From: Blautia sp. Marseille-P3201T
GTDB taxonomy: Bacteria > Bacillota > Clostridia > Lachnospirales > Lachnospiraceae
Direction of reading: 5' to 3'
Assembly (NCBI RefSeq): GCF_900120295.1
Contig: NZ_LT635470.1
Location: forward strand, 1,054,001 to 1,118,000
Length of the DNA: 64,000 nucleotides
This document shows positions 34,615-42,597 of the stretch, piece after piece; position 1 is the first letter of the stretch; the number at the start of each line of letters is the position of its first letter. Made by a program: the position numbers and the translations under genes. The notes beneath the pieces were generated by a model. That model was not told the DNA's origin. It searched no databases and was given only the letters and a program-made list of their open reading frames with translations.

Positions 34615-35913
34615 TTATTTCACTGTCTGTAAAAATTCAAATGCTTTGTTTATTCCTGTTACTACTGCCGTAGAAGAAATCGTTGCTCCTGATACTACAT
34701 CTACCTGTGTTCCGTTTGCAGGAGCTTCTTCTGTTTCTTCAACACCAGCTGCTTCATTCATACATTTTTCTGCAAGACTGATAAATCCGCCAACAGAAAT
34801 ACTTACACCGGAAACTGCATCTGTTTTTCCCTGTTCATTTACCTGAAGGAAATCTAAGGACTGATTTTCAATAAGAGCGTTTGCCAGAGCCTCTGCCTGT
34901 TCTTTCCAAGTAAGTCCGTCTTCTGTCATTACATATTCTCCGTTTTCAGACAGTACACTCTTTTTGCTTCCGTCTTCTCCTACTGCCTCCCAGTTTACTT
35001 CTGTAATTTTTCCGTCTGCAACAGTCATTGTTACTACATCTGTAAATCCGTTATTATCTGCCGCTTCTGCTTTTGCTTCATAAGTTCCGTCTTTCAATTC
35101 TAAAGTCTGAACAATTCCTGCTGCTTCTTGTAAACATTTCTCTGCAAGAGCTGTAAATCCGCCGATAGAAATACTTACACCGGAAACCGCATCTGTTTTT
35201 CCCTGCTCATCTAAATTTAAAAAGCTTAAAGACTGATTTTCTACTACTGCTTTTGCAAGAGCTTCTGCCTGTTCCTTCCATGTAAGTCCGTCTTCTGTCA
35301 TTACATATTCTCCGTTTTCAGACAGCACACTCTTTGTACTTCCGTCTGCTCCCACTGCTTCCCAGGTTACCTCTGCAATTTTTCCGTCTTTTACGGTTAC
35401 TGTTACTACATCTGTAAATCCGTTATTGTCAGGAGCATCTGCTTTTGCCTCATAAGTTCCGTCTTTTAATTCTTTTAAAAGTTCTTCATCAGATACTTTT
35501 TCTTCTTTTTCAAGGCTCATGCCCGGTAAGAATACAGGAGCTTCCACACCTTCAAACTGGCTGAGGAATTCTGCGTCTGCAACCTTTGCTCCAAGACCTT
35601 CTGTTTCTTTCTGTTCTGTTACTTCTACTTTTGTTACTTTTTTCTTTTCTGCATCAAAGGATACGTTCATCACAATATCTCCGCCATATCCTTTTACTTT
35701 TGCAGTTACCATGTAACCATTTTCTGTCTTAACAGCTTTTTCAATACCTTCTGCACCTTTGGTATCGATTTCTTCTTTTACCTGTTCTTCTGCTGTATTA
35801 GAAGCACCTGTTCCCATGTCCTTTGCGAGAGCCTTAGAGCCCATAATCACTCCGAAAGAAAGTGCTGTAACAACTGCTAATGCAATAATCCCTCTTACGT
35901 TTTTATTCTTCAT
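34615..35913 (-). CDS. rnfG: RnfG-like FMN-binding protein with two inserted flavin-type repeats
   Basis: A 432-residue protein: N-terminal helix (8-29), first half of an FMN-binding domain (about 62-125, EGLGAK), two tandem repeats (about 149-266 and 273-390) each opening DGTYEAKA and closing DAVSGVSISxGGF, then the domain end with SGATISS (408-414). SGAT is the Thr-FMN site for ApbE; SGVSIS at 244 and 368 are Ser versions. Ordinary RnfG is about 200 residues. This one could carry up to three covalent flavins outside the cell. Confidence 0.85.
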   Translation of the reverse strand: MKNKNVRGIIALAVVTALSFGVIMGSKALAKDMGTGASNTAEEQVKEEIDTKGAEGIEKAVKTENGYMVTAKVKGYGGDIVMNVSFDAEKKKVTKVEVTEQKETEGLGAKVADAEFLSQFEGVEAPVFLPGMSLEKEEKVSDEELLKELKDGTYEAKADAPDNNGFTDVVTVTVKDGKIAEVTWEAVGADGSTKSVLSENGEYVMTEDGLTWKEQAEALAKAVVENQSLSFLNLDEQGKTDAVSGVSISIGGFTALAEKCLQEAAGIVQTLELKDGTYEAKAEAADNNGFTDVVTMTVADGKITEVNWEAVGEDGSKKSVLSENGEYVMTEDGLTWKEQAEALANALIENQSLDFLQVNEQGKTDAVSGVSISVGGFISLAEKCMNEAAGVEETEEAPANGTQVDVVSGATISSTAVVTGINKAFEFLQTVK

Positions 35914-35925
35914 ATTTTTCCTCCA

Positions 35926-36873
35926 CTACGCTTCTTTTTTCTTCATTCCATACACATGCTTTTTATAAAGCACAGACAACATACCTGCCATACAGTTTGC
36001 TGTTAAAATACCGAAACAAATACCTTCCGGATAAACGCTGAAAATTCGGATTGCCGCAGTAATAATACCTGCCACAGCCGCATAAATCAACTTACCTTTT
36101 CTGGATGCAAAGGCATAATCTGTCAGCATATAACAACCGCCCATAATCAGACCGCCGCCGAAAAGATTTAATAAAATATCGCCTGTAAAGAGACCATCCG
36201 GTCCGAAGATAAACGTTAAAATTGTAACTGTTCCGATATAGGTAACTGCTGCTTCCGCATTTACGATTTTTTTATAACACATGTAAGCAAAACCGATTAA
36301 AAGCAGTAATTTACTTGTTTCTCCCATTGCTCCCGGCATTTCGCCCAAAAACATCTGAAGATAGCTGTAACCTGTTTCTGCACCGCTTTTCGCTGTTCCC
36401 AGAATAGTTGCCGCTGAAACAGCATCTACGGAAATTGTTCTCGGCACCACATACTGCATTACGGCTGCCGGCCATGCTACCATAACAAGAAGTCTTCCCA
36501 TAAGAGCAGGATTTACAAAGTTATTTCCAATTCCGCCGAACATCTGCTTTACAACTAAAATACTGAATACGTCTGCTGCAACAAGTGTCCACACCGGAAC
36601 CGTAACCGGCATATTAAAGGCTAATAAAAGACCTGTAACCACAGCGCTGAAATCCCCTGCTGTCACCTGCTTTTTTGTAATTTTCTGCCATATAAATTCT
36701 GTCAGCACACATACTGCCACAGAAAGACCTGACAAGTATAATGCCTGAATTCCAAAATAATATATTGCTCCTAAAAGTGCCGGAATTAAGGAAATTGTTA
36801 CGTGCATCATAACATTTCTGGTTGTTCTTGGAGTACGAAGATGCGGTCCGTTAATTACTCTTGTCTGACTCAT
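35926..36873 (-). CDS. rnfD: RnfD-like electron-transport membrane subunit
   Basis: A 315-residue membrane protein of the NqrB/RnfD family with about nine helices. It starts MSQTRVINGPHLRTPRTTR, typical of RnfD. The region with SVDAVSAATILG (about 157-168) carries the Ser/Thr flavinylation-type SxAT site. The ATG overlaps the RnfC stop by one base. The longer frame to 36993 is inside rnfC and is rejected. RnfD passes electrons across the membrane coupled to ion movement. Confidence 0.9.
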   Translation of the reverse strand: MSQTRVINGPHLRTPRTTRNVMMHVTISLIPALLGAIYYFGIQALYLSGLSVAVCVLTEFIWQKITKKQVTAGDFSAVVTGLLLAFNMPVTVPVWTLVAADVFSILVVKQMFGGIGNNFVNPALMGRLLVMVAWPAAVMQYVVPRTISVDAVSAATILGTAKSGAETGYSYLQMFLGEMPGAMGETSKLLLLIGFAYMCYKKIVNAEAAVTYIGTVTILTFIFGPDGLFTGDILLNLFGGGLIMGGCYMLTDYAFASRKGKLIYAAVAGIITAAIRIFSVYPEGICFGILTANCMAGMLSVLYKKHVYGMKKKEA

Positions 36874-38222
36874 TATTTTTTCACCGCCCTTTCTCTCATT
36901 CTCTGTTTCACCATATCTCTTGCCATTCTTGTCCTTACAGACAGTTCTCTCTTGGCAGGGCAGATATAAGAGCAGCAGCCACAGGCAATACACTCACTGG
37001 CGTATAAGCTCTCACACAAATCGTAATCTTCTTCTAAATATGCAAATTCAATCTGATAAGGAACTAATCCCGCCGGACACACACTTTCACAGCCTGCACA
37101 TCGAATACATGGCTGTTCCTCATACTGACTGTCAGGAAGAACTAAAATTCCGGAAGTGTTCTTTGTTACATAGAAAAGTTCACTTTCACCATTCCAGTCA
37201 GAAGCTACACAAGGACCTGTCATCGGTCCGCCTGCAATGACTCTGTTATTCTTTACTGTCACTCCTCCGCAAAGCTCTACCAGCTCTTTTGCTGAAGTTC
37301 CGATTGGAACCAAATAGTTCCCCGGATTTTTCACACAGCCTGTTACTGTCACAATCCTTCTGATAAGAGGTGTCTTTCCAAGAAGCATATCTGCTGTGGC
37401 TTTGGCTGTTCCTACATTGGACACAATCGCTCCTGCCTCTGCCGGAAGTCCTCCCATTGGCACTTCTCTGCCCATAACAGCCTGAATGAGCTGACGCTCT
37501 CCACCCTGAGGATACTGTGTCGGCAGTACCTTTACTTCTATATCTTTTGTATTTTCTAAAATTTTACCAAGAATTTTTGCCGCCTCCGGTTTATTGTCTT
37601 CCATGCAAAGATATGCTTTTGGAGCGCCGGAAGCCTTTAACAAAAGACGAATACCATTTACTACTGCATAGCTATATTCCAGCATCAAGCGATAATCACA
37701 TGTTAAAAACGGCTCACATTCTGCTGCATTAATCAGCAGCGCATCGATTTTTTTATCTGTTTCGTATTTCTTATGAGTCGGAAATCCTGCGCCGCCCATT
37801 CCTGTAAGACCGCCGTCACGAATTCCCGCAATAATTTCTTCTTTTGTAAAATTCTCAATATCTACCAGTTTGCTTTCATATTCCTGTGCATCCTGTTTTG
37901 AGGTTTCCCCTCTTTTAATAATACACGCCAGAATATTTCTTCCCTGATTGTTTACTTCTTCTACTCGGAGAACCTCTCCGCTTACACTTGCATGTAAAGG
38001 AGCTGCCATAAATGCCTCAGGAATTCCGATTTGCTGTCCTGCTTCTACTTTATCTTGTGGCTTGACTAACAACTGACATTTTCCGCCAAAAGACTGCTCT
38101 GACAAAATCGTAACTGTCTCAGGCCAATATTCATGGACAGGCAGGTCCATGGTCATTGCCTTGTCATAACCATCTGTGGGATGAATTCCGCCGGGGAATT
38201 TATTCTGCTTCTTTTTCCACAT
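36873..38222 (-). CDS. rnfC: RnfC-like electron-transport subunit
   Basis: A 449-residue cytoplasmic-face subunit. The Rossmann-like NADH/FMN part has GMGGAGFPTHKK (about 135-146) and NAAECEPFLTCD; two 4Fe-4S clusters are bound by CIRCAGCESVCP and CIACGCCSYICP (about 368-420). It is the first gene of the operon, with GGAGG before the ATG and a promoter 52-80 bases upstream. It would connect the complex to NADH. Confidence 0.93.
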   Translation of the reverse strand: MWKKKQNKFPGGIHPTDGYDKAMTMDLPVHEYWPETVTILSEQSFGGKCQLLVKPQDKVEAGQQIGIPEAFMAAPLHASVSGEVLRVEEVNNQGRNILACIIKRGETSKQDAQEYESKLVDIENFTKEEIIAGIRDGGLTGMGGAGFPTHKKYETDKKIDALLINAAECEPFLTCDYRLMLEYSYAVVNGIRLLLKASGAPKAYLCMEDNKPEAAKILGKILENTKDIEVKVLPTQYPQGGERQLIQAVMGREVPMGGLPAEAGAIVSNVGTAKATADMLLGKTPLIRRIVTVTGCVKNPGNYLVPIGTSAKELVELCGGVTVKNNRVIAGGPMTGPCVASDWNGESELFYVTKNTSGILVLPDSQYEEQPCIRCAGCESVCPAGLVPYQIEFAYLEEDYDLCESLYASECIACGCCSYICPAKRELSVRTRMARDMVKQRMRERAVKK

Positions 38223-38273
38223 ACTCTGTCTTCCTCCACTGTTTTTATCGTTAAATTATTGACATACTTTAAT

Positions 38274-38302
38274 AAAATAACATATTAGACCGCTTTTGGC
38301 AA
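38274..38302 (-). promoter_or_regulatory. Promoter of the rnf-like operon
   Basis: TTGCCA (38302-38297) and TATTTT (38279-38274), spaced 17 bases on the minus strand, about 50 bases before the rnfC ATG. Confidence 0.65.
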
Positions 38303-38343
38303 GATTGTTTTTTGACTTTTCTATTTGGAAATGACGAAACAAT

Positions 38344-38372
38344 TTGATATGTCCCTCTATATAGGATATAAT
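38344..38372 (+). promoter_or_regulatory. Promoter of the small secreted-protein gene
   Basis: TTGATA and TATAAT with 17-base spacing, a near-consensus vegetative promoter, 69 bases upstream of the ATG at 38441. Confidence 0.85.
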
Positions 38373-38440
38373 GAGTTTATAAAACAAAAAATTTTTGTCA
38401 CCATGAATGTTACTGTCTTAATAACGGAGGGAAGGTTTTT

Positions 38441-38890
38441 ATGAAGAAAAGAAAAATGATAGGTTTTCTGATGTCAATATCTCTGTGCATGAGTTCCTGT
38501 CTTATTGTACAAGCCGAAGATTACGTTGGACCTGAATACGATGAAAATGGTTTTCTGATGTCACCTGACGAGCTTAACGCTGATAAACCGGAGTCTACCT
38601 ATTATGAAGATTTAGAAAAATCACTGACAGAAGAAGAGGAGTCTGATACTTCCACAGAGCCAGATATTGAATACCATTCTGAGGATGAACCTCCTATAGA
38701 TATAACCCCTTACGTCACAATAGAGTCTCATCCTCTCACAGAGGAAACTCCTGAAGTCGATAACAATGTAAGTACATTTTATGCCTATAAAAAAGAAACT
38801 CCTATTCATTTTTCAAAGTTTTCCACTTATGGAGGTCTGTTTTCAGCAAATCTACCTTTACTGTTGCACATTTTAGAAACTATATTATAA
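38441..38890 (+). CDS. Small secreted acidic protein, unrecognised, possibly truncated
   Basis: A 149-residue protein with a clear signal peptide (1-25, MKKRKMIGFLMSISLCMSSC then VQA). The rest is acidic, rich in Glu, Pro, Thr and Ser, and ends abruptly after a hydrophobic stretch, ANLPLLLHILETIL. No domain is recognised. A strong promoter and GGAGG support expression. The stop lies just before the palindromic element, so the element or a deletion may have cut off the original 3' end. Confidence 0.65.
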   Translation: MKKRKMIGFLMSISLCMSSCLIVQAEDYVGPEYDENGFLMSPDELNADKPESTYYEDLEKSLTEEEESDTSTEPDIEYHSEDEPPIDITPYVTIESHPLTEETPEVDNNVSTFYAYKKETPIHFSKFSTYGGLFSANLPLLLHILETIL

Positions 38891-38894
38891 AAAA

Positions 38895-39044
38895 CGGAAC
38901 TGTCATTTTTAAGTATTGTTCGAGATATTGATACACTTTTAACGAATTTGTCGAGCACGCTTTGAGATTACAAGCTCAAAGTGAGCGCAGACTGAGCATA
39001 AAATGTATCAATATCTCCGGATATGCACTTAAAATGACAGCTCC
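38895..39044. repeat. Palindromic repeat element, copy B, inside a second hairpin
   Basis: The 90-base core (38925-39014) is the reverse complement of copy A at 11621-11710 with four differences. It is enclosed by a further inverted repeat, GGAACTGTCATTTTTAAGT left and its partner right, giving a near-continuous palindrome of about 150 bases. The outer arms belong to the AGCTGTCA hairpin family seen at 7.05 and 25.4 kb. Confidence 0.87.
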
Positions 39045-39056
39045 ATAAATTAAAAC

Positions 39057-39100
39057 ACAGCAGGACAAAAGGCACTTCTCCTTTATCCTGCTGTATTTTT
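39057..39100. terminator. Bidirectional terminator after the EFR1 gene
   Basis: ACAGCAGGA pairs with TCCTGCTGT; T-rich tracts lie on both sides, so both directions can terminate. Confidence 0.82.
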
Positions 39101-39107
39101 ACAAATC

Positions 39108-39866
39108 TTAAAGAAACAGTTCGTCTTTCTTTCTGTCTTCACAAACTTTCTTCATTTTCATAGATGCAATTTTTAATTTCAGCTTATTCACTTTTCTTGC
39201 TTTTTTCGGGCAAACCTGAACGCATCGCATACAAGAAATACATTTACTTTTGTCCGTCTTTTTCGGTGACTCGGAAGATATTGCGCCTACCGGACAGACC
39301 TGAGCACATAAGCCGCAGCCTTTGCAGTCTTTTCCAGCTTTTGGTTTTAACGGAACGCCATTATATTTACGGTAAGGCTTATTCCCCGGTACGGAAATCT
39401 CTTTCTCATCACCGGATTTGATTTTATGTATAATCTTCTGAGCAAATTCTTTTAGTTCTTTTTTATCTCTTGCATCCGGTCTTTTTCTTGCAAACTGGTG
39501 CATAATGGAATGTTCTGCTACGGCTGACACAGCGGCTGTTACGTGAAATCCGCATAAGTCCACCTGTTCCTTTAATTCCAGCAATGTATCTTCATAAGCA
39601 CGATTTCCATATACGGCAACCAAAACAGCCTTTGCCTTATTTCCCTTCATTTTTTTCATACGCTCCAGTGCAGGCGCAGGTACTCTTCCGCCATAAGAAG
39701 GCACACCGAAAATGCAGATATCATCTTCTTTAAAAGCTCTTACGTTTTCCCCTGAATTCTGTTTGCTTAAATCAATTTCCCCATATGTACCAAATTCCTT
39801 AGCTAATAATTTCACAATTTTTTCTGTACTTCTTGTTGGGCTAAAATAAATTGCATAGACACTCAT
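39108..39866 (-). CDS. EFR1-type flavodoxin/ferredoxin fusion protein
   Basis: A 252-residue cytoplasmic redox protein. Residues 1-150 form a flavodoxin fold with the FMN phosphate loop SPTRSTEK (9-16) and VPSYGGRVP; residues about 180-225 carry two 4Fe-4S clusters bound by CKGCGLCAQVCP and CISCMRCVQVCP. The tail is Lys-rich. EFR1 proteins are common in Lachnospiraceae and shuttle electrons, with unknown partners. It stands alone. Confidence 0.9.
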   Translation of the reverse strand: MSVYAIYFSPTRSTEKIVKLLAKEFGTYGEIDLSKQNSGENVRAFKEDDICIFGVPSYGGRVPAPALERMKKMKGNKAKAVLVAVYGNRAYEDTLLELKEQVDLCGFHVTAAVSAVAEHSIMHQFARKRPDARDKKELKEFAQKIIHKIKSGDEKEISVPGNKPYRKYNGVPLKPKAGKDCKGCGLCAQVCPVGAISSESPKKTDKSKCISCMRCVQVCPKKARKVNKLKLKIASMKMKKVCEDRKKDELFL

Positions 39867-39956
39867 ACTTTCACTATTCCTTCCTAAAACTATTGCTTAT
39901 AAATAGACAATTATAGTTCTTTTCTGCCAAAGATGCAAGAACCAATTCCCGAAAAA

Positions 39957-40511
39957 TCATTTTGCCATTTTCCGAAATTCAAAGGCATACAAAACCAGCA
40001 CAATCGCCATAATTACCATTTCGCTTAAAATCAATACATCTGCAATTCCACTTGGAATTTCCGGTAGAAAGACCAGCACACCTAAAATTATAAATAAAGT
40101 TGCGGTACATACTTTTCCGTACCATTTTGCTCCGTCTAATTTCTTGCCTCGGCGCAGATTTATCAATCCCATAATTGCCATAAAACCTTCCTTAATTGCC
40201 ATGAGCACTACCAGCCATATCATACGCTTATATCTGGTACACAAACATAATGCCACTGCCCCGTGAGTCAGTTTATCTGCAAAAGGATCTACGAACTTCC
40301 CAAGTTCCGTTACCATATTAAATTTTCGTGCTACTTTTCCGTCAAACAAATCGGTAATCGTTGATACCAGAACAATTCCCGCTGCCAGATAGTAATCCTT
40401 CACACTGTCTGCATTCAAATAAATTACGCAGAAAACCGGTATCAGCAGAATACGAAAATATCCCATACAATTTGGTATTGACCAGATTTCTTCCTTTTTG
40501 ATTTTTTCCAT
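39957..40511 (-). CDS. CDP-alcohol phosphatidyltransferase (PgsA-like)
   Basis: A 184-residue membrane enzyme with about five helices. The CDP-alcohol motif is complete: DLFDGKVAR, eight residues, then GKFVDPFADK (about 58-83), giving the four metal-binding Asp. Such enzymes move a phosphatidyl group from CDP-diacylglycerol to glycerol phosphate or another alcohol. Length fits PgsA, but the alcohol is not proven. The next gene upstream is 21 bases away. Confidence 0.87.
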   Translation of the reverse strand: MEKIKKEEIWSIPNCMGYFRILLIPVFCVIYLNADSVKDYYLAAGIVLVSTITDLFDGKVARKFNMVTELGKFVDPFADKLTHGAVALCLCTRYKRMIWLVVLMAIKEGFMAIMGLINLRRGKKLDGAKWYGKVCTATLFIILGVLVFLPEIPSGIADVLILSEMVIMAIVLVLYAFEFRKMAK

Positions 40512-40531
40512 TTTATTCTCACTCTCTTTCT

Positions 40532-40915
40532 TTATTTCTCATCATCTAAAAGCTGAAGCTTTGTTACCTTTTCAATTTTTCCCGGATAACTTTCCATAAT
40601 ACTTCCTGTATGAGTTACGGCAACACAATCTCCCACATCAAATTCCGAAAGCTTTATAGGGGTATTATGCCATTCTAATTTTGTATCGTCTTCTATTGAA
40701 AACTCAAATGCTCCTCGGCTGTTGATATCATTAGTTTCCAGTCCTTCCACCTGAATATAGCTATCATTTGCTCCTATATCCGTAATAATAGCATGAAAAG
40801 TTACTGTTTGATTTTCTTTTAAAGATTTCTCATAGCCTATACAATAAAAAATCACTGCAATGCAGAATAAAATTACAATGAATATACCTGAATAAACAAT
40901 TTTTTTCTTTTTCAT
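40532..40915 (-). CDS. Small membrane-anchored DUF3221-like protein
   Basis: A 127-residue protein: a helix at about 6-28, then an extracellular OB-like domain with VTFHAIITDIGANDSYIQVE, FSIEDDTKLEW and DFDVGDCVAV-type strands (the actual text is EFDVGDCVAV). This is the DUF3221/YobA layout. GGGAGG sits five bases before ATG 40915. Its role is unknown. A similar plan is seen at 31550-31933. Confidence 0.7.
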   Translation of the reverse strand: MKKKKIVYSGIFIVILFCIAVIFYCIGYEKSLKENQTVTFHAIITDIGANDSYIQVEGLETNDINSRGAFEFSIEDDTKLEWHNTPIKLSEFDVGDCVAVTHTGSIMESYPGKIEKVTKLQLLDDEK

Positions 40916-40988
40916 AATTACCTCCCCTGCGCAGTGCAATCCTCATGGAGCAGTTTTTATTTCATAGAACACAATTTTCTATAAATCC

Positions 40989-41036
40989 AAAAAGCACCAT
41001 GGATATTTCATATTATACCAAATATCCATGATGCTT
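40989..41036 (-). terminator. Terminator of the lyase-transporter operon
   Basis: AGCATCATGGATATTT pairs with AAATATCCATGGTGCT and is followed on the minus strand by TTTTTGG, seven bases after the lyase stop. Confidence 0.87.
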
Positions 41037-41042
41037 TCTATA

Positions 41043-42584
41043 TTATTTTAAGTTTCCTACTACGCTTTCCGCAATTTCCAAAATTCTTCCGGAATGAATA
41101 AGATTTTTAATATGTTCAATATGTGGATGCAAAATCATGTCTTTTTCCATAACAGGAACTGTCATTTTTAATTCACTGTATACAGCTTTTGACACAGAAC
41201 TTACTTCCACCTCCTTATCTTGAAACTGCTGGGCTTCATAGTCGGATAAAAGTTCTATGGCAAGAATGTATTCCAGCTTTTCTGCTACTGTTACTGCCTT
41301 TCTGCAGGCAAAATATCCCATTGCAACATAGTCCTCCTGATTTCCGCAGGTAGGTGTGTTATCAATAGTTGCCGGTGAACATAGCACTCTCATTTCATTG
41401 AGAAGTCCCGCCTGTGTATATTGGGGTATCATAAGTCCTGAATTCAACCCCGGTTTGCTGATACAGAACCACGGATATCCGGACAGATTTTCATCAATAA
41501 TTCTGTTGTTTCGCCGCTCAGACATTTTACCTAAAGTGCAGGCAGCAATACTGGCGCTATCCATCTCCAGCCCTACATAGGAAGAGTCTGCATTGCAAGC
41601 AGAAATCACATCTTCCTCTCCCGGCTCGCTCCAGATAATCGGATTGTCACAGCAGGAATTTATTTCAATTTCCAATGTTCTTCTTGCATCTTCCAAAGTT
41701 TTTCTGGACGCACCGTGAAGCTGGGGCATACATCTTAAAGATAAGGCATCCTGTACACGGCTTCCCTGATATTTCTTTATTACTTTGGAACTTTTCAGGA
41801 TTTTTCTTATGTTTTCTGCTACCTTACCCTGCTCCCCATGAGGGCGGACCTTCATTACTCTCTCATCAAAAGCATTCATCACACCTTTCAAAGTTTCAAC
41901 CGTCAATGCACCGATAATGTCTGCTGTCTTGGCAGCCTGCAACATATCATATAACGCCAGCGCTCCGAGGGCTGTGGGAGATGTTGTTCCGGAAACAAGA
42001 GCCAAACCTTCTTTGGAGCTTAATTCCATAGGCTTCATACCCGCTCTTTTTAGGGCTTCTTCTCCTGAGAGTAATTCTCCCTGATACCATGCCTCTCCTT
42101 TTCCCAGCAGTACCAAAGCCGTATGTGCCTCCAAAGCCAGATAGCCTACGCTTCCTGACTCCGGCACTTTTGGAATAACACCCTTATTTAAAAACTCTTT
42201 ATACTGTTCTAAAACTTCCAGACGCACACCGCTATTCCCACGACCTAAGTTCTGTAAAACCATAAGCATAATTCCACGAACCCCTTCTTCTTTCAAGGGT
42301 TCGCCCACAGAAACCGCATGAGTTAAAATAATATTCTCCTGTAATTGTGCTGTTTCTTCTTTTCCGATTGCTTTTGTGCAAAGAGCGCCAAAACCTGTGG
42401 TAACACCATACATAACTCTTTCTTCATCTACCCATTTTTCCACTAACTTGCGGCTTCTCTTTACACGTTGGCAGTATTCTTCAGAGAAAGTAACCTCTGC
42501 CCCATATCGTGCGACCGCTACAAATTCTTCCAGATGAATGGGATTACCCAGCTCTACCTTTTTTATGTTTTTACTGTTCTCCAT
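41043..42584 (-). CDS. Histidine/phenylalanine ammonia-lyase-family enzyme lacking the MIO triad; ergothionase candidate
   Basis: A 513-residue member of the aromatic ammonia-lyase fold. The Tyr loop YGVTTGFG (59-66) and later NQEDYVAMG and EINSCCDNPI are kept. Where lyases read GSVGASGDLAPLAH, this one reads GSVGYLALEAH (144-154), so the self-made MIO cofactor cannot form. Known ergothionases are MIO-less members that expel trimethylamine, a better leaving group than ammonia. The BCCT transporter gene 13 bases upstream supports a trimethylammonium substrate (ergothioneine or another aromatic betaine). The exact substrate is inferred. Confidence 0.75.
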   Translation of the reverse strand: MENSKNIKKVELGNPIHLEEFVAVARYGAEVTFSEEYCQRVKRSRKLVEKWVDEERVMYGVTTGFGALCTKAIGKEETAQLQENIILTHAVSVGEPLKEEGVRGIMLMVLQNLGRGNSGVRLEVLEQYKEFLNKGVIPKVPESGSVGYLALEAHTALVLLGKGEAWYQGELLSGEEALKRAGMKPMELSSKEGLALVSGTTSPTALGALALYDMLQAAKTADIIGALTVETLKGVMNAFDERVMKVRPHGEQGKVAENIRKILKSSKVIKKYQGSRVQDALSLRCMPQLHGASRKTLEDARRTLEIEINSCCDNPIIWSEPGEEDVISACNADSSYVGLEMDSASIAACTLGKMSERRNNRIIDENLSGYPWFCISKPGLNSGLMIPQYTQAGLLNEMRVLCSPATIDNTPTCGNQEDYVAMGYFACRKAVTVAEKLEYILAIELLSDYEAQQFQDKEVEVSSVSKAVYSELKMTVPVMEKDMILHPHIEHIKNLIHSGRILEIAESVVGNLK

Positions 42585-42597
42585 TTGTAACCTCCTG

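Noticed and set aside
36874-36993. A longer RnfD with a 40-residue N-terminal extension
   Set aside because: It lies inside the conserved C-terminus of rnfC; the ATG at 36873 is coupled to the rnfC stop and gives the usual RnfD start.
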